In this document: positions 40,001-58,780 of the stretch, piece by piece
Numbering within the stretch: the stretch's first letter is position 1
Layout: each line of letters opens with the position of its first letter
NCBI GenBank assembly: GCA_037074765.1
Contig: JBAMDO010000034.1
Span: 124,001-188,000, forward strand
DNA length: 64,000 nucleotides
From: Mansonella perstans
Lineage: Eukaryota > Nematoda > Chromadorea > Rhabditida > Onchocercidae
Direction: 5' to 3'
The notes under the pieces: model-generated
The model's input: only the letters and a program-made list of their open reading frames with translations
Databases searched by the model: none
What the model was told of the DNA's origin: nothing
Made by a program: the position numbers and the translations under genes

Positions 40001-43000
40001 AAAAGTGTGAGAAAAAGCAAAAGGATTGCGGAAAATGAAAATTTAATTCACAATCTACGAATCTACGAGTCAAAAATTGACTTCAGACAAATGTAGTCTA
40101 CAAAATGCTACACAAATTTATCAGGTAAAGACAGAAATTTGGAAATGAAATTTTGAGTGGTATAAATTAAAATGATTTATAAAATGATGCATTCTTACGT
40201 GGGTTCATTTTTCACTTGATTCTCATTAATCTGAGAAGATTCTTCACGATCAGATTTATTCGCTCGTTTTTTATCATTCTGAAACCCGCAGAAACAGCAT
40301 ATTGAAATTTTAGAAAATTTAAATGATGAGAACGATGAAAACAGATATAAAGTAACACAAGAAATGGAAACTGACATTCTCTATCGAAGATTTAGGAATT
40401 TTCGTTGCTTCCATTGATGCTAGAGCTGTAAATGGTGTAACTTCGGGAGGCTGAAAAGTATTAAATATACTTCATGAATAATTAAGAGAAAGCCCGATTT
40501 ATTTCACATTTATTTCACTAATTCTTTTGAATAAATTGATACAAAGTTTGGTGCAATTAATCAAAATTCAGTCATTTTTTGTGACATTAACATTTTGATG
40601 CATATAGTATATAGGAGATAAAATTCCATACCACGCAATCGAAATGCTTATTTTTTACTTAAACAAATCAGAATCTTTAAAACGCTGAAAATTGGAAGCA
40701 CCCGATACTGCCGAACAGGCGTTTGAAATGGAGCATCAGCAGCCGATCTCATATCATAATCAGATATAATCTTCGGTGCAGTAGCAACGAAAACATCAGA
40801 TTCATGCGGAGGACTAGCAGGTGATTCCGTGCTATCGAGTTCGCTAAAAAATATGGAAGATTTGGAAAATTCAAAACCGAGTGAAAGAAAAGTTCTGGTA
40901 TCCTCAATAACAATTTTTTCACAGCATTCAATATAAATGTAATCCTTACTACTTTGAATTAAGATAAATAAAACAAATTGCAGATGTAAATGATTCATGA
41001 ACATACCTTTTATTTCTCAAAAGATTTCCGACAAAAGCCATACTATCGTTATTCTGAAAGTTTTAAATTATTTTCCGTCAAACGCGTAACTCAGCAACTG
41101 CTTCAACTATTTCCTTCGTAAATTTGTGAAAACACCGTTCAATTTCATTCTTTGATAATTAAAACCATAGTTCAGTTTTGAGGTTCCAAATCTTAACTAT
41201 CCATATGATTCACTCAAGAAAGTATTCAGTTACTTCATTGAAAATAGTTAAATGATAATGACAGTTTTCATACTGCAATTCGAGGAGAGATGAACATACT
41301 CTACAGATAGGAGAGCTGCTGGATGGAGATCTCTGAGACTGTGAAGAAGCTTTCGGTGATGATCCTTCACTGGATATCGCATCTGATGGTGAATAATCAC
41401 GAAAATCAGTTGCTGGTAAGTTGAATAATGAAGGTATTGGCTATAAAAAACCGGTGAAACCTCATTCCATTAAATGATTTAACATGACTTTTAAAAAGTC
41501 AAATTTAATATTAACGTAGATTAAAGTTAATAGAACAAACCTAATCTGGCTCCAATATACTATAAAGTCTATAATTTTATAAAATTTAAAATTAGTTTAA
41601 TTCAGTGTTTTAGAAAAATATTCACAAAAAGAAGTTACTTTTTTTTCAGTATCCGGTTGTTCTAAAATCCTTCGTCCTACGACTGAACATGATGGAATTG
41701 GCAAATCCTGATTGCTGATAGGACGTTTCCTGGGATCTCTACTGACACATATCTTGTCACGTCCAGGGTTAGAGGAAAGCACCCATTTATCTTTTGAAAC
41801 TGCTTCATCAATTGAATGGAGTGAACTTGGCTTTAATTTTAAGCTTGAAGTTGATATTAGCTGGATAGTTAGATGAAACTACCAAAACTTATGTAATCCT
41901 CTTTATATATAATCCAGTAGATCATTCGTTCAGTCAAAACGTTTTCAAATGAATTTCATGAATTTGCAAAATCACTGACCATGTCTATTCGAACTGAACA
42001 CACGATTGTGTCATCAGCAACAATTAGTGCATAAAGTTCTTGCTCACGATTAACACAACAAAACAAAAAGTCCAATTAAATAAGGTGAATTATATCCATA
42101 AAAATGACAGAGTTAATGAAATTTTATGCAGACATACATGTTCTCTTGAGAGTTTTTCCATTCCAGATCTTGTGCTCATACATTCAACACGCCAATCCTT
42201 CTTTTCATCATCATCACTGTCTGCTATATCCATATCAACTGCTTCTGCAATATATAAACAACACGGATCATTTTTTTTTAAAATATCATTAGATTAATTC
42301 TTGCAAGGAGAACACAGTGATCATAAGAAAACCTCTCTTCTGTGGCAACTTCTAAGTAACACAAAAGTTACCGGAACTTGCATTCGACATTTCTCCCTTT
42401 GGTTTATTAGAATTTTCTTCGAAAAGTGAAGTTTTCTTAGCCACATTCCGCACCAGTTCTTGAACACGAACATCTAGTCCATCAATGCGTTCTTGAAGCA
42501 ACAACGGCCTCACAAATTCGTCGCTGTAAAAAAATATTACTCATTAGATTAATATGTAACAAAGGTAAAGTTAATTGTTCTCTAAAAAAAATGGTGAAAG
42601 CTTTCATATCAGCAGTGAATGATTCTAGACAATTAAAACTCGTAATCTGAATTGAAAAATGGACTTCTCTTCTGTCGACATCGCTTCGAATGTACCGTTT
42701 ATTAATGAACAGTTCAAATCGGATGTCAAATACAAACAGTGGAAAATACTGCCTGTTGTCTTAGGAAGCATTAACAAATCACTAAATAATCCGTTTGGCA
42801 AAAGGATGAAAATCCCAACAGATGGGAAGATCGTTATGCCTGCCTAAAAAAAGATATACTGATAATCCTACAATATAATATATTTCAGCAGAATGACTTA
42901 TTTCCAATAGATCATTTCTAGTGAAACTGACGAATTCGTTCTCAAATTTATCACCAGTACGAGTGAAACATGGGAAAATAATGGATATAAGAAGAAACAT

Positions 43001-46000
43001 GAAACACTTACCGCCTGTTTTACTCTCATGGATTCGTGTAGCGAAACAAAGTCATGAGAATCACCTTCAGAAAATAATGTAAAATAGTAAACCAAGCGCT
43101 GAGAATCGACCAAAAGCACCTAAAAAAACTTAATTAATTTCTGAATTACCACTTTCTTTTGCAAAATTCAAATTTTCAAGCCTCTTTTTTCAAAGCGATT
43201 TCTCCAAGAGATGGCGGTTTCAGCAGTTCAAGAATCGGTGGAAAAGCCAAGCACGCAGTCCAGTGGATAAGATCGGTAATTTCAAAAGTGTTCCTAAACG
43301 ACAAAAATGCTTCCATACAAAGATTTCATTTAACATATGAAAACAACCAATTTCTAATCAACAATGCTCTTCTAAAAGCATCTCATAGATAAGACTGAAA
43401 TCATCTGAAAGAAATGCAAACTCACAGTAATGGTGGTTTAGTCGCTGCTGCTAATGAATACAGCGAGACACGACTGTAACGCTTATTTCCAATCAACAAA
43501 TTACCACTCCAAACCACCGAATCTGTTCCTTTGAAAGACAAAACACTGAAACTCATGAAAATGAAAAGTTTACATCTTTTTCAGTGAATTTTTACACATA
43601 ATCAGCCATATTTTAGTCCTTTTTTTATACGTAAATAAATGAGATATTTAATTTACGCATTTCTGAATAAAACATCGTGCTGATCATGCAATGCAATCTT
43701 AAGCATGAGTAATAAAAGAACTAATTAATCAATCAAAAACTGAATGAACAGAATTACGCATTCGGAGAGAATTCTACGTCGTATATGGCAAAGGGTAAAA
43801 CATTTCCTGGCGATTTGGAATATCCATCTCCTTTTTCTTCGAATAAAAAAATCTGAAAAAGCAGTCATAATAAGTATACTATCAAGAAAGGTTTATTGAT
43901 TTAAAATTTAATAACTTCTTGGAGGAGGATCAAAGTCTTCTTCTTGAAAATGAGAAAAATTGGAATTTAATAAAACCTGATCACATCGAAAATTATCATG
44001 CCGCGATAATTTACAATCCGCTGGTTGCAAAGCTGAATGTGAATGATACCCTCGTTTAGGCAACATATGATAAGAACCCAAACCAACAATATTGCATCTG
44101 CCTTTCAAAATCTGAAAAAATTCCCATGACATGACATTTTATAATTTCCAGCCCACCTAGCTGCATGTGGACAACATTCACATTTAGATAATAAATGGTA
44201 ATATCAATGCTTTAAAAGTGTGTAGCGCTAAGAGCGAAGACAATCAAGAATTAATCGAAATAGCAGCATTTACTTTGCAAGCAAGGATCTTCAATTTGGT
44301 TCGTCCAAGAAACAGTGCCGGTGTAACTAAATCAGGATGTCCCGACAAGTAAACACCTGGAAATCATATAATACAAATTAATATTCCGGAACTCAATGAA
44401 AGAAAGTGAAAATGAAAGCAGTGGTTGCATACTGGTATTTTAATAAATATGAAATATTTTATTATAAGTTCCCATAAACCAATATTATTTTTTAATAACA
44501 CCTATACATCTTCTCTGTCCATTTGCTTTACAGTTAAAGATAATAAATTCAGCTAAAACAGTAAGAAAACTCAGTATCAGTAAGTGAATTAAATAGAAGC
44601 TTGCTCGCAAACACACTTAAATGATTATTTTACGAACTGAAGAACTAACCATGTGCCGGTTCACCTAAATCTCCCACGAAGTTATTATTAACCGATAGAC
44701 CCCTCTGCGCTATTAGTTCCATCTGAAAAGTTAAAAAGTTAGGCATTCATAAAACTTACTAAAGAGATAGTTTTAATTCTAACCCACTCAGTGGTAATAA
44801 ATCAGCCGATCAATGTTCTTCATTAGAAAAGTGAATGTTGTGATAACAAAACATTATAAAACCTAATTTTTTAAAAATTAATCCTTCAAGACCTGATATT
44901 TTTAAAGCAACATTCCATTTCAAAGGAAGAAATGAAGATTTATTCTCATATTAACAAAACAAGATAGCCTCTGATATATTATCAGCTGAATTCTCAGAAA
45001 GCAAAAAATAGGAAAACAATTAATAGCACTCTTGTAAACCACCAATTATGAAAACGAAATGAATACAAGTAACTTACTTCTCGCGGATTATCTGAGAGAA
45101 GGGTGTATCCAAACGACACATCAGCAGGCAACCGCTGAGATTCGAGCGACTTTCGAAAATTGGAGAACTGAAGAGTAACAAAACTGAATTCCTTACAAAC
45201 TTTCCAATATGACTTTCAAATTTCTCTTTTTATTAATTTTCTAGCACAATATGAAAGAATTGACTGTTAAATTCCGATGACCTTAAATAAACATTTATCA
45301 CATTTACAACTAAAGATATAGTTCTTTAAATAGAAACAGGATCAAAATACAAATCTATTTGAAAATTGATTTTTTGATCGATCAAGAAAAATAACTTTTA
45401 CCCGTGTTTCCAGTTGTTTATTACTTATAGTTCTACATCGGACAATTCTGGTTGATTCTCGATCTTGACAGTTGCTTGACAAATGTGACAAAATTACTTG
45501 CTGATATATATTTCGGAATGGTTCACTGTTGAGGGCTACATCATTTATGTAATGCTGAGATTTGTCTTCAAATAAGCAAAATAATTATAAGCAATAAAGT
45601 CCCAAAAAAAAAAAAAAACAATTTAAATAAATTTATCAATTTAATATAAAGAAGTTTACTATTGCGACATAAAGTATGTTCATTACAGAATATTTAAAAG
45701 TTACTCCTATTTTTATGAAAAATATCATTTGTTTTTTCTTTAGCTTATCATATAAAGTATGTTTTTATTAGATTTCATTCAACTAAACATCACTGTAAGG
45801 TAAGCACCTAAGTTTCATTTGTATAAAATCTTTTTTCGAATAAAATGTTTTTGTAATAAGTTTATTTCCTTTTAAATGATAATACGATGATAATTGCACA
45901 TGGTTGTATAAGCTTTAAATAGATTTAAATAGATAAATAGATTTCATTATTTTAGGAGGAGAATTAAGCAATCGTAAACATCTAATGATAAATTGATAAG

Positions 46001-46079
46001 AATAAATGGAAGGGAACATACTTGTCTGTTTTAGCGATTTTCGAGGAATAGAAAAATCATTTCGTTGCAATGTTCCCAT
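37001..46079 (-). CDS. TASOR: TASOR-like protein (DUF3715 pseudo-PARP, SPOC-like, PIN-like), 28 exons
   Basis: Vertebrate TASOR scaffolds the HUSH complex that silences transposons and retroelements in chromatin. Exons: 46079-46022, 45565-45402, 45167-45078, 44722-44650, 44356-44274, 44111-43977, 43852-43758, 43545-43426, 43293-43182, 43119-43012, 42843-42680, 42523-42372, 42244-42138, 42042-41980, 41860-41639, 41440-41300, 41053-41007, 40843-40702, 40450-40376, 40278-40199, 39811-39742, 39605-39435, 38925-38693, 38590-38497, 38364-38282, 38100-37984, 37564-37362, 37095-37001. They sum to 3297 nt, giving 1098 aa, all in phase (human is longer). Residues ~85-230 match the DUF3715 pseudo-PARP pattern (FGYTLLSDNPRE, RGLSV, LGEPAHGVYLSGHPDL, ILKGRCNIVG, NVLPFAIYDVEF). 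Residues ~230-390 look SPOC-like (VVWSGNLLIGNKRYSRVSLY). A Ser/Pro-rich middle follows. The last ~165 residues (GVLMIDDAQFTIGAL ... KCTMIYLTGD) resemble the TASOR PIN-like end. Intron 9 is GC-AG, and the exon 6 and exon 11 donors are the weakest calls. Confidence 0.8.
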
Positions 46080-48407
46080 ACTAAAAAAATGATAATACGA
46101 TGATAATTACCCAGAAAATTGATAATTTACCCAGAAATTTCATTGATAGCAATATTGTACTGCATAAACAAACACTAAGGTCGTTGCAAACAAAAAAAAA
46201 AACATTTTATTTCTAAAAAATAAATTATTGTCTTAAATTCACTTAAATCTTCCACCACTTTCACTCTAAAATTTTAATAATCTTACCGTGCAAATGAACA
46301 AAAAAACTGTATCATTTTTCAAACTAATTTAAATATCAATTTTCAAAATAAATAAAAGTCATCGTGTAATTTTATTTACCAGAAATCAAATATCTGTTCA
46401 AATTCTCACTATTCAAACTTTTTTTGGATTTGCTTAAATGAAATATTAATGACGTAAACGACAACGTACTAGAAGCACACGTAAACTGCAACGTACTACG
46501 AAACATACAATTATCGCCCGCCTTGAAACGCTATCGTCTCTGTCTCTAACCGGTCAATTCCTGATAAGTAATAGTTTGTCACCTTTGGCCTGTCATCTTT
46601 GGTACATAGCTAGCAGCATTTGGTAGATGAAATGCGCAAAAGAAACTTCAAATAGATATAGCGACAAAAAGTTGTGAATGGTAAGATATAGTAAGTGGTC
46701 AGTTGGTCATTCCGTCTTCATTAATTTTTATCGTACGAAATTTTCAAATTTTCATTTGCAAGGAATTTTTAAATCTTCACTTGCAAGAATTTTTCGAATT
46801 CACTTTTTACTAAGAGAGGAGGAAATAAGAAGAAAAAGAACAATGCTTCTTCCACTTATAAGTGACCACTTCTTCTTAAACATATTTTCATTTACGAATA
46901 AAATAGCTGAATTTCCTTTGATGCTATGAAATTACAACTTTCACCTAAAGCTTATATATTTCATTAATACGATAAATACAATATAAATTACAATTACTAC
47001 TTTTAAACTAACAATAAAAAAACATTGCAGTTTTTGTTGACAATATGTGCAATAGTTTCACTAATTTCTCGGAAAATCAAAAAGTCCATTCATGAATTTA
47101 AAATTTTTTGAAACACACTTGCACTCTTATTGACCAAGTTTTTTTAAAAAATTTTTTTTTAAAAAAAAAAAAAACTTTAAGCATAAAAACTTGAAACAAA
47201 TTTTATACTAGTGACATATGATAACAAAGTGAAATGAAAAACATAGCAAAAAAACAGAAACGATGAAAATATTTGATAATGAGGTGTTATTGTATGAAAT
47301 AGCATCAATCATTTGATCAATTTAATGATAAGAAAGCCTTAACAATATGCACAGTTTAGTTAAGCTAATTATCACATTCTTAAAAGCTAGCAAATAACTA
47401 TACCACCTAAGCTAATTCCACAAAGTTTACTTTCTCGTAATAGCTTAACAATATTCCCAATGTAATTGGCAAATATTGCAAAAAAAAAAAAAAAAAAAAA
47501 AGAAAATAATTAAAATATTTGAGAAAAAACCACAAAAATCAGAAAAATTAATTTCATGAAATTTTGCAACAGTAAACCGTGCGCGAACAAATCTCTAAAA
47601 CTACATGAAGGCAATCTGGCATACTTTTTTGAATTCAAGAAAACAGAAAGCAAATTGATGACGTTCAAGTTAATCCATAATGCCACATAAAAATGCATTA
47701 CAAAATAATACCTATATAATTGTGAACATTTGAAATGACCAAAAACATGTAAAAAATCCCGAACATTTACAGTGATAATTTGACAAAGTTATTGAAATAA
47801 TATCATATTTTGCAAAAGTGATTATTTAGCAGTAATTTTGAATTATTGCATTTATACAAATGACAGAATAAATATACAGCATATTGAGATCAACACTTCA
47901 AAAAAAAAGTTTTTTCCATTCACTGCACACAATTGAATATTATTTTTTCCTCTAAAAATTTTTGCAACATTCATTGTATAAAACTTTTGTATTTTTAACA
48001 AACAACAAAGCTTATTAATGCAAAACTTATATTAAAAAAAAAGTAAATATGTTGTTAAGGATGGTAGTGAATATCAAAAGGGTGCAATGAATGATCCAAT
48101 TTCTGCATTTTGGAAAATTTTTACATTTTGATATTTTTTTCGAAATTTTTTTCACAGTTTTTAAAATCCTAATGAAATTGAAAGCTGTTATATAACTCAT
48201 ACATACATTAACTAAAGATTTTTCATCAATCATATGTTATGAATGATGATATAGAAGTTTATTTGTGAATAATACAACATAAATTCGACATCAAAACATA
48301 ATAATGAGAGAGACAAAAGAGATATAGCACATTCCATAGTAGCAAGTAATATTTTCTCCTGAACATGTGAGGACAAAAATTGCAAAGGTCTTAAAAATTT
48401 ATATTGT
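46080..48407. other. Intergenic: TASOR-like promoter side and PAPOLA 3' flank
   Basis: The acceptor TTTTTTTAG (AG at 46081-46082) lies 1 nt before the TASOR-like ATG. About 370-600 bp upstream the sequence becomes more GC-rich (46440-46620) with a 27-bp-period direct repeat. The rest is AT-rich without exons. The plus-strand frame at 46678-46929 has no support. A minus-strand AATAAA at about 48259-48264 could serve PAPOLA. Confidence 0.5.
46452..46498. repeat. 20-bp direct repeat (period 27) upstream of the TASOR-like gene
   Basis: ACGTAAACGACAACGTACTA at 46452-46471 recurs as ACGTAAACTGCAACGTACTA at 46479-46498. It lies about 370 bp upstream of the TASOR-like start and could be a paired factor site. 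Confidence 0.7.
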
Positions 48408-54669
<6,262 letters not shown>

Positions 54670-57600
54670 CTAAAAAAATTTTGCATTCAAAAAAAGCTAT
54701 GTTAGAATAAAAAAAATATTTGAATAACATTATAAATATAAAATTGGCATATAATTTTTTAGAAACGTTCACTTATGAAAAAAAAAAAAAACAAACTTTA
54801 GGCAATATAAATTGTTAGAAAATGAAAATTTCCATAAGGGATTACTAAAGAGATGATCATGAAGAGGTTAAAGGTTAATATTTATTCATACAACGCTAAA
54901 GCTTAATATTTATTCATTTCCTATATGTAACTATTTTCAGCAAATCAACGAGGTCATATCATTTTTATCATATTGATTCATCCAAAAATATCAGTCAAAT
55001 TAATAATTATTACCTAAGCAGTCAGTACCACATAGTCATTTCCTATACCACATGATTAATTAATAATTATCACAAAATTACTACAAAACATTTTCACAGG
55101 TAGCTAAAAATGGTTTTTAAGATTAGACTGAGATGATCGCTTTATATATATATATATGATCGAATTGCATTTGTTGTGAGGAGGTTAGAGGTTAAAATTT
55201 ATTGATTTCCTATATGTAACTAATCAACGAGGTCACATCATTTTTATCATATTGATTCATCCAAAAATATCAGTCAAATTAATAATTATTACCTAAGCAG
55301 TCAGTACCACATAGTCATTTCCTATACCACATGATTAATTAATAATTATCACAAAATTACTACAAAACATTTTCACAGGTAGCTAAAAATAGTTTTTAAG
55401 ATTACATGAGATGATCGCTTTATATATATATATGATCGAATTGCATTTGTTGTGAGGAGGTTAGAGGTTAAAATTTATTGATTTCCTATATGTAACTAAT
55501 CAACGAGGTCACATCATTTTTATCATATTGATTCATCCAAAAATATCAATCAAATCAATAATTACTACATAAGCAGTCAGTACCACATAGTCATTTCCTA
55601 TATCACATAATTAATTAATAATTATCACAAAATTACTACAAAACATTTTCACAGGTAGCTAAAAATAGTTTTTAAGATTAGACTGAGATGATCGCTTTAT
55701 ATATATATATGATCGAATTGCATTTGTTGTGAGGAGGTTAGAGGTTAAAATTTATTGATTTCCTATATGTAACTAATCAACGAGGTCACATCATTTTTAT
55801 CATATTGATTCATCCAAAAATATCAATCAAATCAATAATTACTACATAAGCAGTCAGTACCACATAGTCATTTCCTATATCACATAATTAATTAATAATT
55901 ATCACAAAATTACTACAAAACATTTTCACAGGTAGCTAAAAATAGTTTTTAAGATTAGACTGAGATGATCGCTTTATATATATATATGATCGAATTGCAT
56001 TTGTTGTGAGGAGGTTAGAGGTTAAAATTTATTGATTTCCTATATGTAACTATTTTCAGCTAATCAACGAGGTCACATCATTTTTATCATATTGATTCAT
56101 CCAAAAATATCAATCAAATCAATAATTACTACATAAGCAGTCAGTACCACATAGTCATTTCCTATATCACATAATTAATTAATAATTATCACAAAATTAC
56201 TACAAAACATTTTCACAGGTAGCTAAAAATAGTTTTTAAGATTACATGAGATGATCGCTTTATATATATATATGATCGAATTGCATTTGTTGTGAGGAGG
56301 TTAGAGGTTAAAATTTATTGATTTCCTATATGTAACTATTTTCAGCTAATCAACGAGGTCACATCATTTTTATCATATTGATTCATCCAAAAATATCAAT
56401 CAAATCAATAATTACTACATAAGCAGTCAGTACCACATAGTCATTTCCTATATCACATAATTAATTAATAATTATCACAAAATTACTACAAAACATTTTC
56501 ACAGGTAGCTAAAAATAGTTTTTAAGATTACATGAGATGATCGCTTTATATGATCGAATTGCATTTGTTGTGAGGAGGTTAGAGGTTAAAATTTATTGAT
56601 TTCCTATATGTAACTAATCAACGAGGTCACATGATTTTTATCATATTGATTCATCCAAAAATACCAATCAGATCAATAATTACTACATAAGCAGTCAGTA
56701 CCACATAGTCATTTCCTATATCACATAATTAATTAATAATTATCACAAAATTACTACAAAACATTTTCACAGGTAGCTAAAAATAGTTTTTAAGATTACT
56801 GAGATGATCGCTTTATATATATATATGATCGAATTGCATTTGTTGTGAGGAGGTTAGAGGTTAAAATTTATTGATTTCCTATATGTAACTATTTTCAGCT
56901 AATCAACGAGGTCACATGATTTTTATCATATTGATTCATCCAAAAATACCAATCAAATCAATAATTACTACATAAGCAGTCAGTACCACATAGTCATTTC
57001 CTATACCACATGATTAATTAAAAATTATCACAAAATTACTACAAAACATTTTCACAGGTAGCGGATAAAATGTCAAATTGGATAAAAGTGGATAAAATGT
57101 CAAATTTGAATAAATGTCAAATTATTAAAGTTTCCCGCTTTCCATGTACTCTTGTTTACATTTGATTTCCTTCTAGAGAGTTCTAATAATTAGTGTTTTG
57201 AAGAATTTAAAAATGACCCAGTAGTGACATGACCTCATTGATTAGTTATGTTCTAAGTCAAAAAATTTATTTTTCCACCATAATTGGAAATAATACAATT
57301 AACTGTCATGTTGAAAGTGATTTTTTTGATAATTGAGTTGAGAACTCTTCATACAGAGCAATATATAAAGCAAAAGATCAAGTAATTTGTTGCGAAAAAG
57401 AATTAGTAAGCAACTCAACTCTGATGAATAAAACACCAATTTTTTTACTTTATGTCACTCATTTTCACACTTTCCATTTCATCCATATTATTTAAACGAT
57501 ATGACTTTTCAAACTTATTGGGTACTAACAATTAATGTAAGAAAGACCAACAGGATCCTTTAATTAGATTTAACTTCCCTTTAATTAATTTTTAGTAAAG

Positions 57601-58780
57601 GCAAAAAGCGAGCCATAATTGATGGCATACTTTTCCTTTATCAATATAAATGCTTTGGAACTGTGATTTTTATTCTTGTCCTATTTACTATTACTTATTA
57701 AAGTTTCTTGGCCAATTTTCACGTTACTCTTTAAGCAGGAAAATAAAATATATATAAAAAGTAAATAGAATATAGAAAATAAAATATACAAAAAAAAGAA
57801 ATAAAATATAAATAAAATATACATTTTTATTTTGTCTAAAATATACAAAATAAAAAAGGAAAATAAAATATACTACATAAGTATAATGTTAACAGTGAGA
57901 AGTACTTCGGGTCCCATCTAATTCAAGTTTTAATTTTCTGTATTTGCCTGCTACTTTATCAAAACTTTTTGTTGCCAAATTCCGGCAATTATAATGATCT
58001 TGTAGTTGATTATTTTCTCAACCTCACAATTGCAGAGTATTTGATTGTGACTTTGACAAGAAAGATTGGTGATTTCTACCTTGCCTTCTGCTATATGATT
58101 TCTCATAAATTCATTAAACCCATTATAACCTGAATCGTCAATGAACCTGAATTGTCCATGAACAGAGTAGCTTTTTTGTTTAGGTCTTGAAAACATCAAA
58201 TTTCATTTTGCCTTAACACTGATTTAAAACAGTTAACACTTTCTTCAGACCAAACTGCTTTTTATCTCCCCTGATTTTGGATATAAGATCAATTGTTTAT
58301 TTTCATATCTTTTTTTTTTGAAATCAAAAGTTAACATGCAACATTCTAATATTTCCGCCGAAATTCCTATAGTAGGACAAGTTGATCTTTTCCTTATAGA
58401 ATGAAGTTTCCCGCAATACGCTAGAATTTAACAAATCGCATTTGCAAGCGTTTAGAAAAATGGCTAATTTTATGCAGCATTACTTGCATTAATTTCATAA
58501 ATTTATCAGCCTGATAAACTTAGCGGCAGTCTTTTCATTCATGTATCAGTCCTCTTTGCCATTTAATGACGTCTTTAACATAGAGCAAATAGAGACTATC
58601 CATCGGGGATTGTTTTATTCACAATTACAATAACTGATAAACAACTATCAGGATAACTGTAATCACTGACAGGATAGTAATAACAAAAGCAGGCACTGAC
58701 CAAGAAGTCATTTGTAAGTCGAATATAGAACATAGCATTGATTCTAATACAATTATTACATTAAACATAAAAAGAGAAAT
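54670..58780. other. Intergenic between ECM29 and PAPOLA, mostly satellite array
   Basis: About 4.1 kb. The middle (54862-57062) is the ~277-bp tandem array. From 57063 to 57122 a short GGATAAAATGTCAAATT repeat follows. The rest is AT-rich with no conserved exon. The minus-strand frame 57951-58199 (82 codons) looks mildly coding-like but has no recognised family and no supporting splice sites. Confidence 0.55.
54862..57062. repeat. ~277-bp tandem satellite-like array, about 8 copies
   Basis: The phrase CAGTCAGTACCACATAGTCA recurs near 55020, 55300, 55576, 55851, 56140, 56426, 56692 and 56980. Units differ by a (TA)n run, by presence or absence of a ~10-bp ATTTTCAGCT segment, and by single substitutions that group neighbouring copies, which points to local expansion. 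Each unit carries AGGTTA-N-AGGTTA and a separate AGGTCA. The array ends in TTTTCACAGGTAG at about 57062. Confidence 0.95.

Noticed and set aside
46678..46929. 83-codon plus-strand open frame upstream of the TASOR-like gene
   Set aside because: Low-complexity FHLQ/FKSS repeats, no family resemblance and no splice context.
57951..58199. 82-codon minus-strand open frame between the satellite array and ECM29
   Set aside because: Mildly coding-like but single-exon, with no recognised family and no signal at either end. Kept only as part of the intergenic description.
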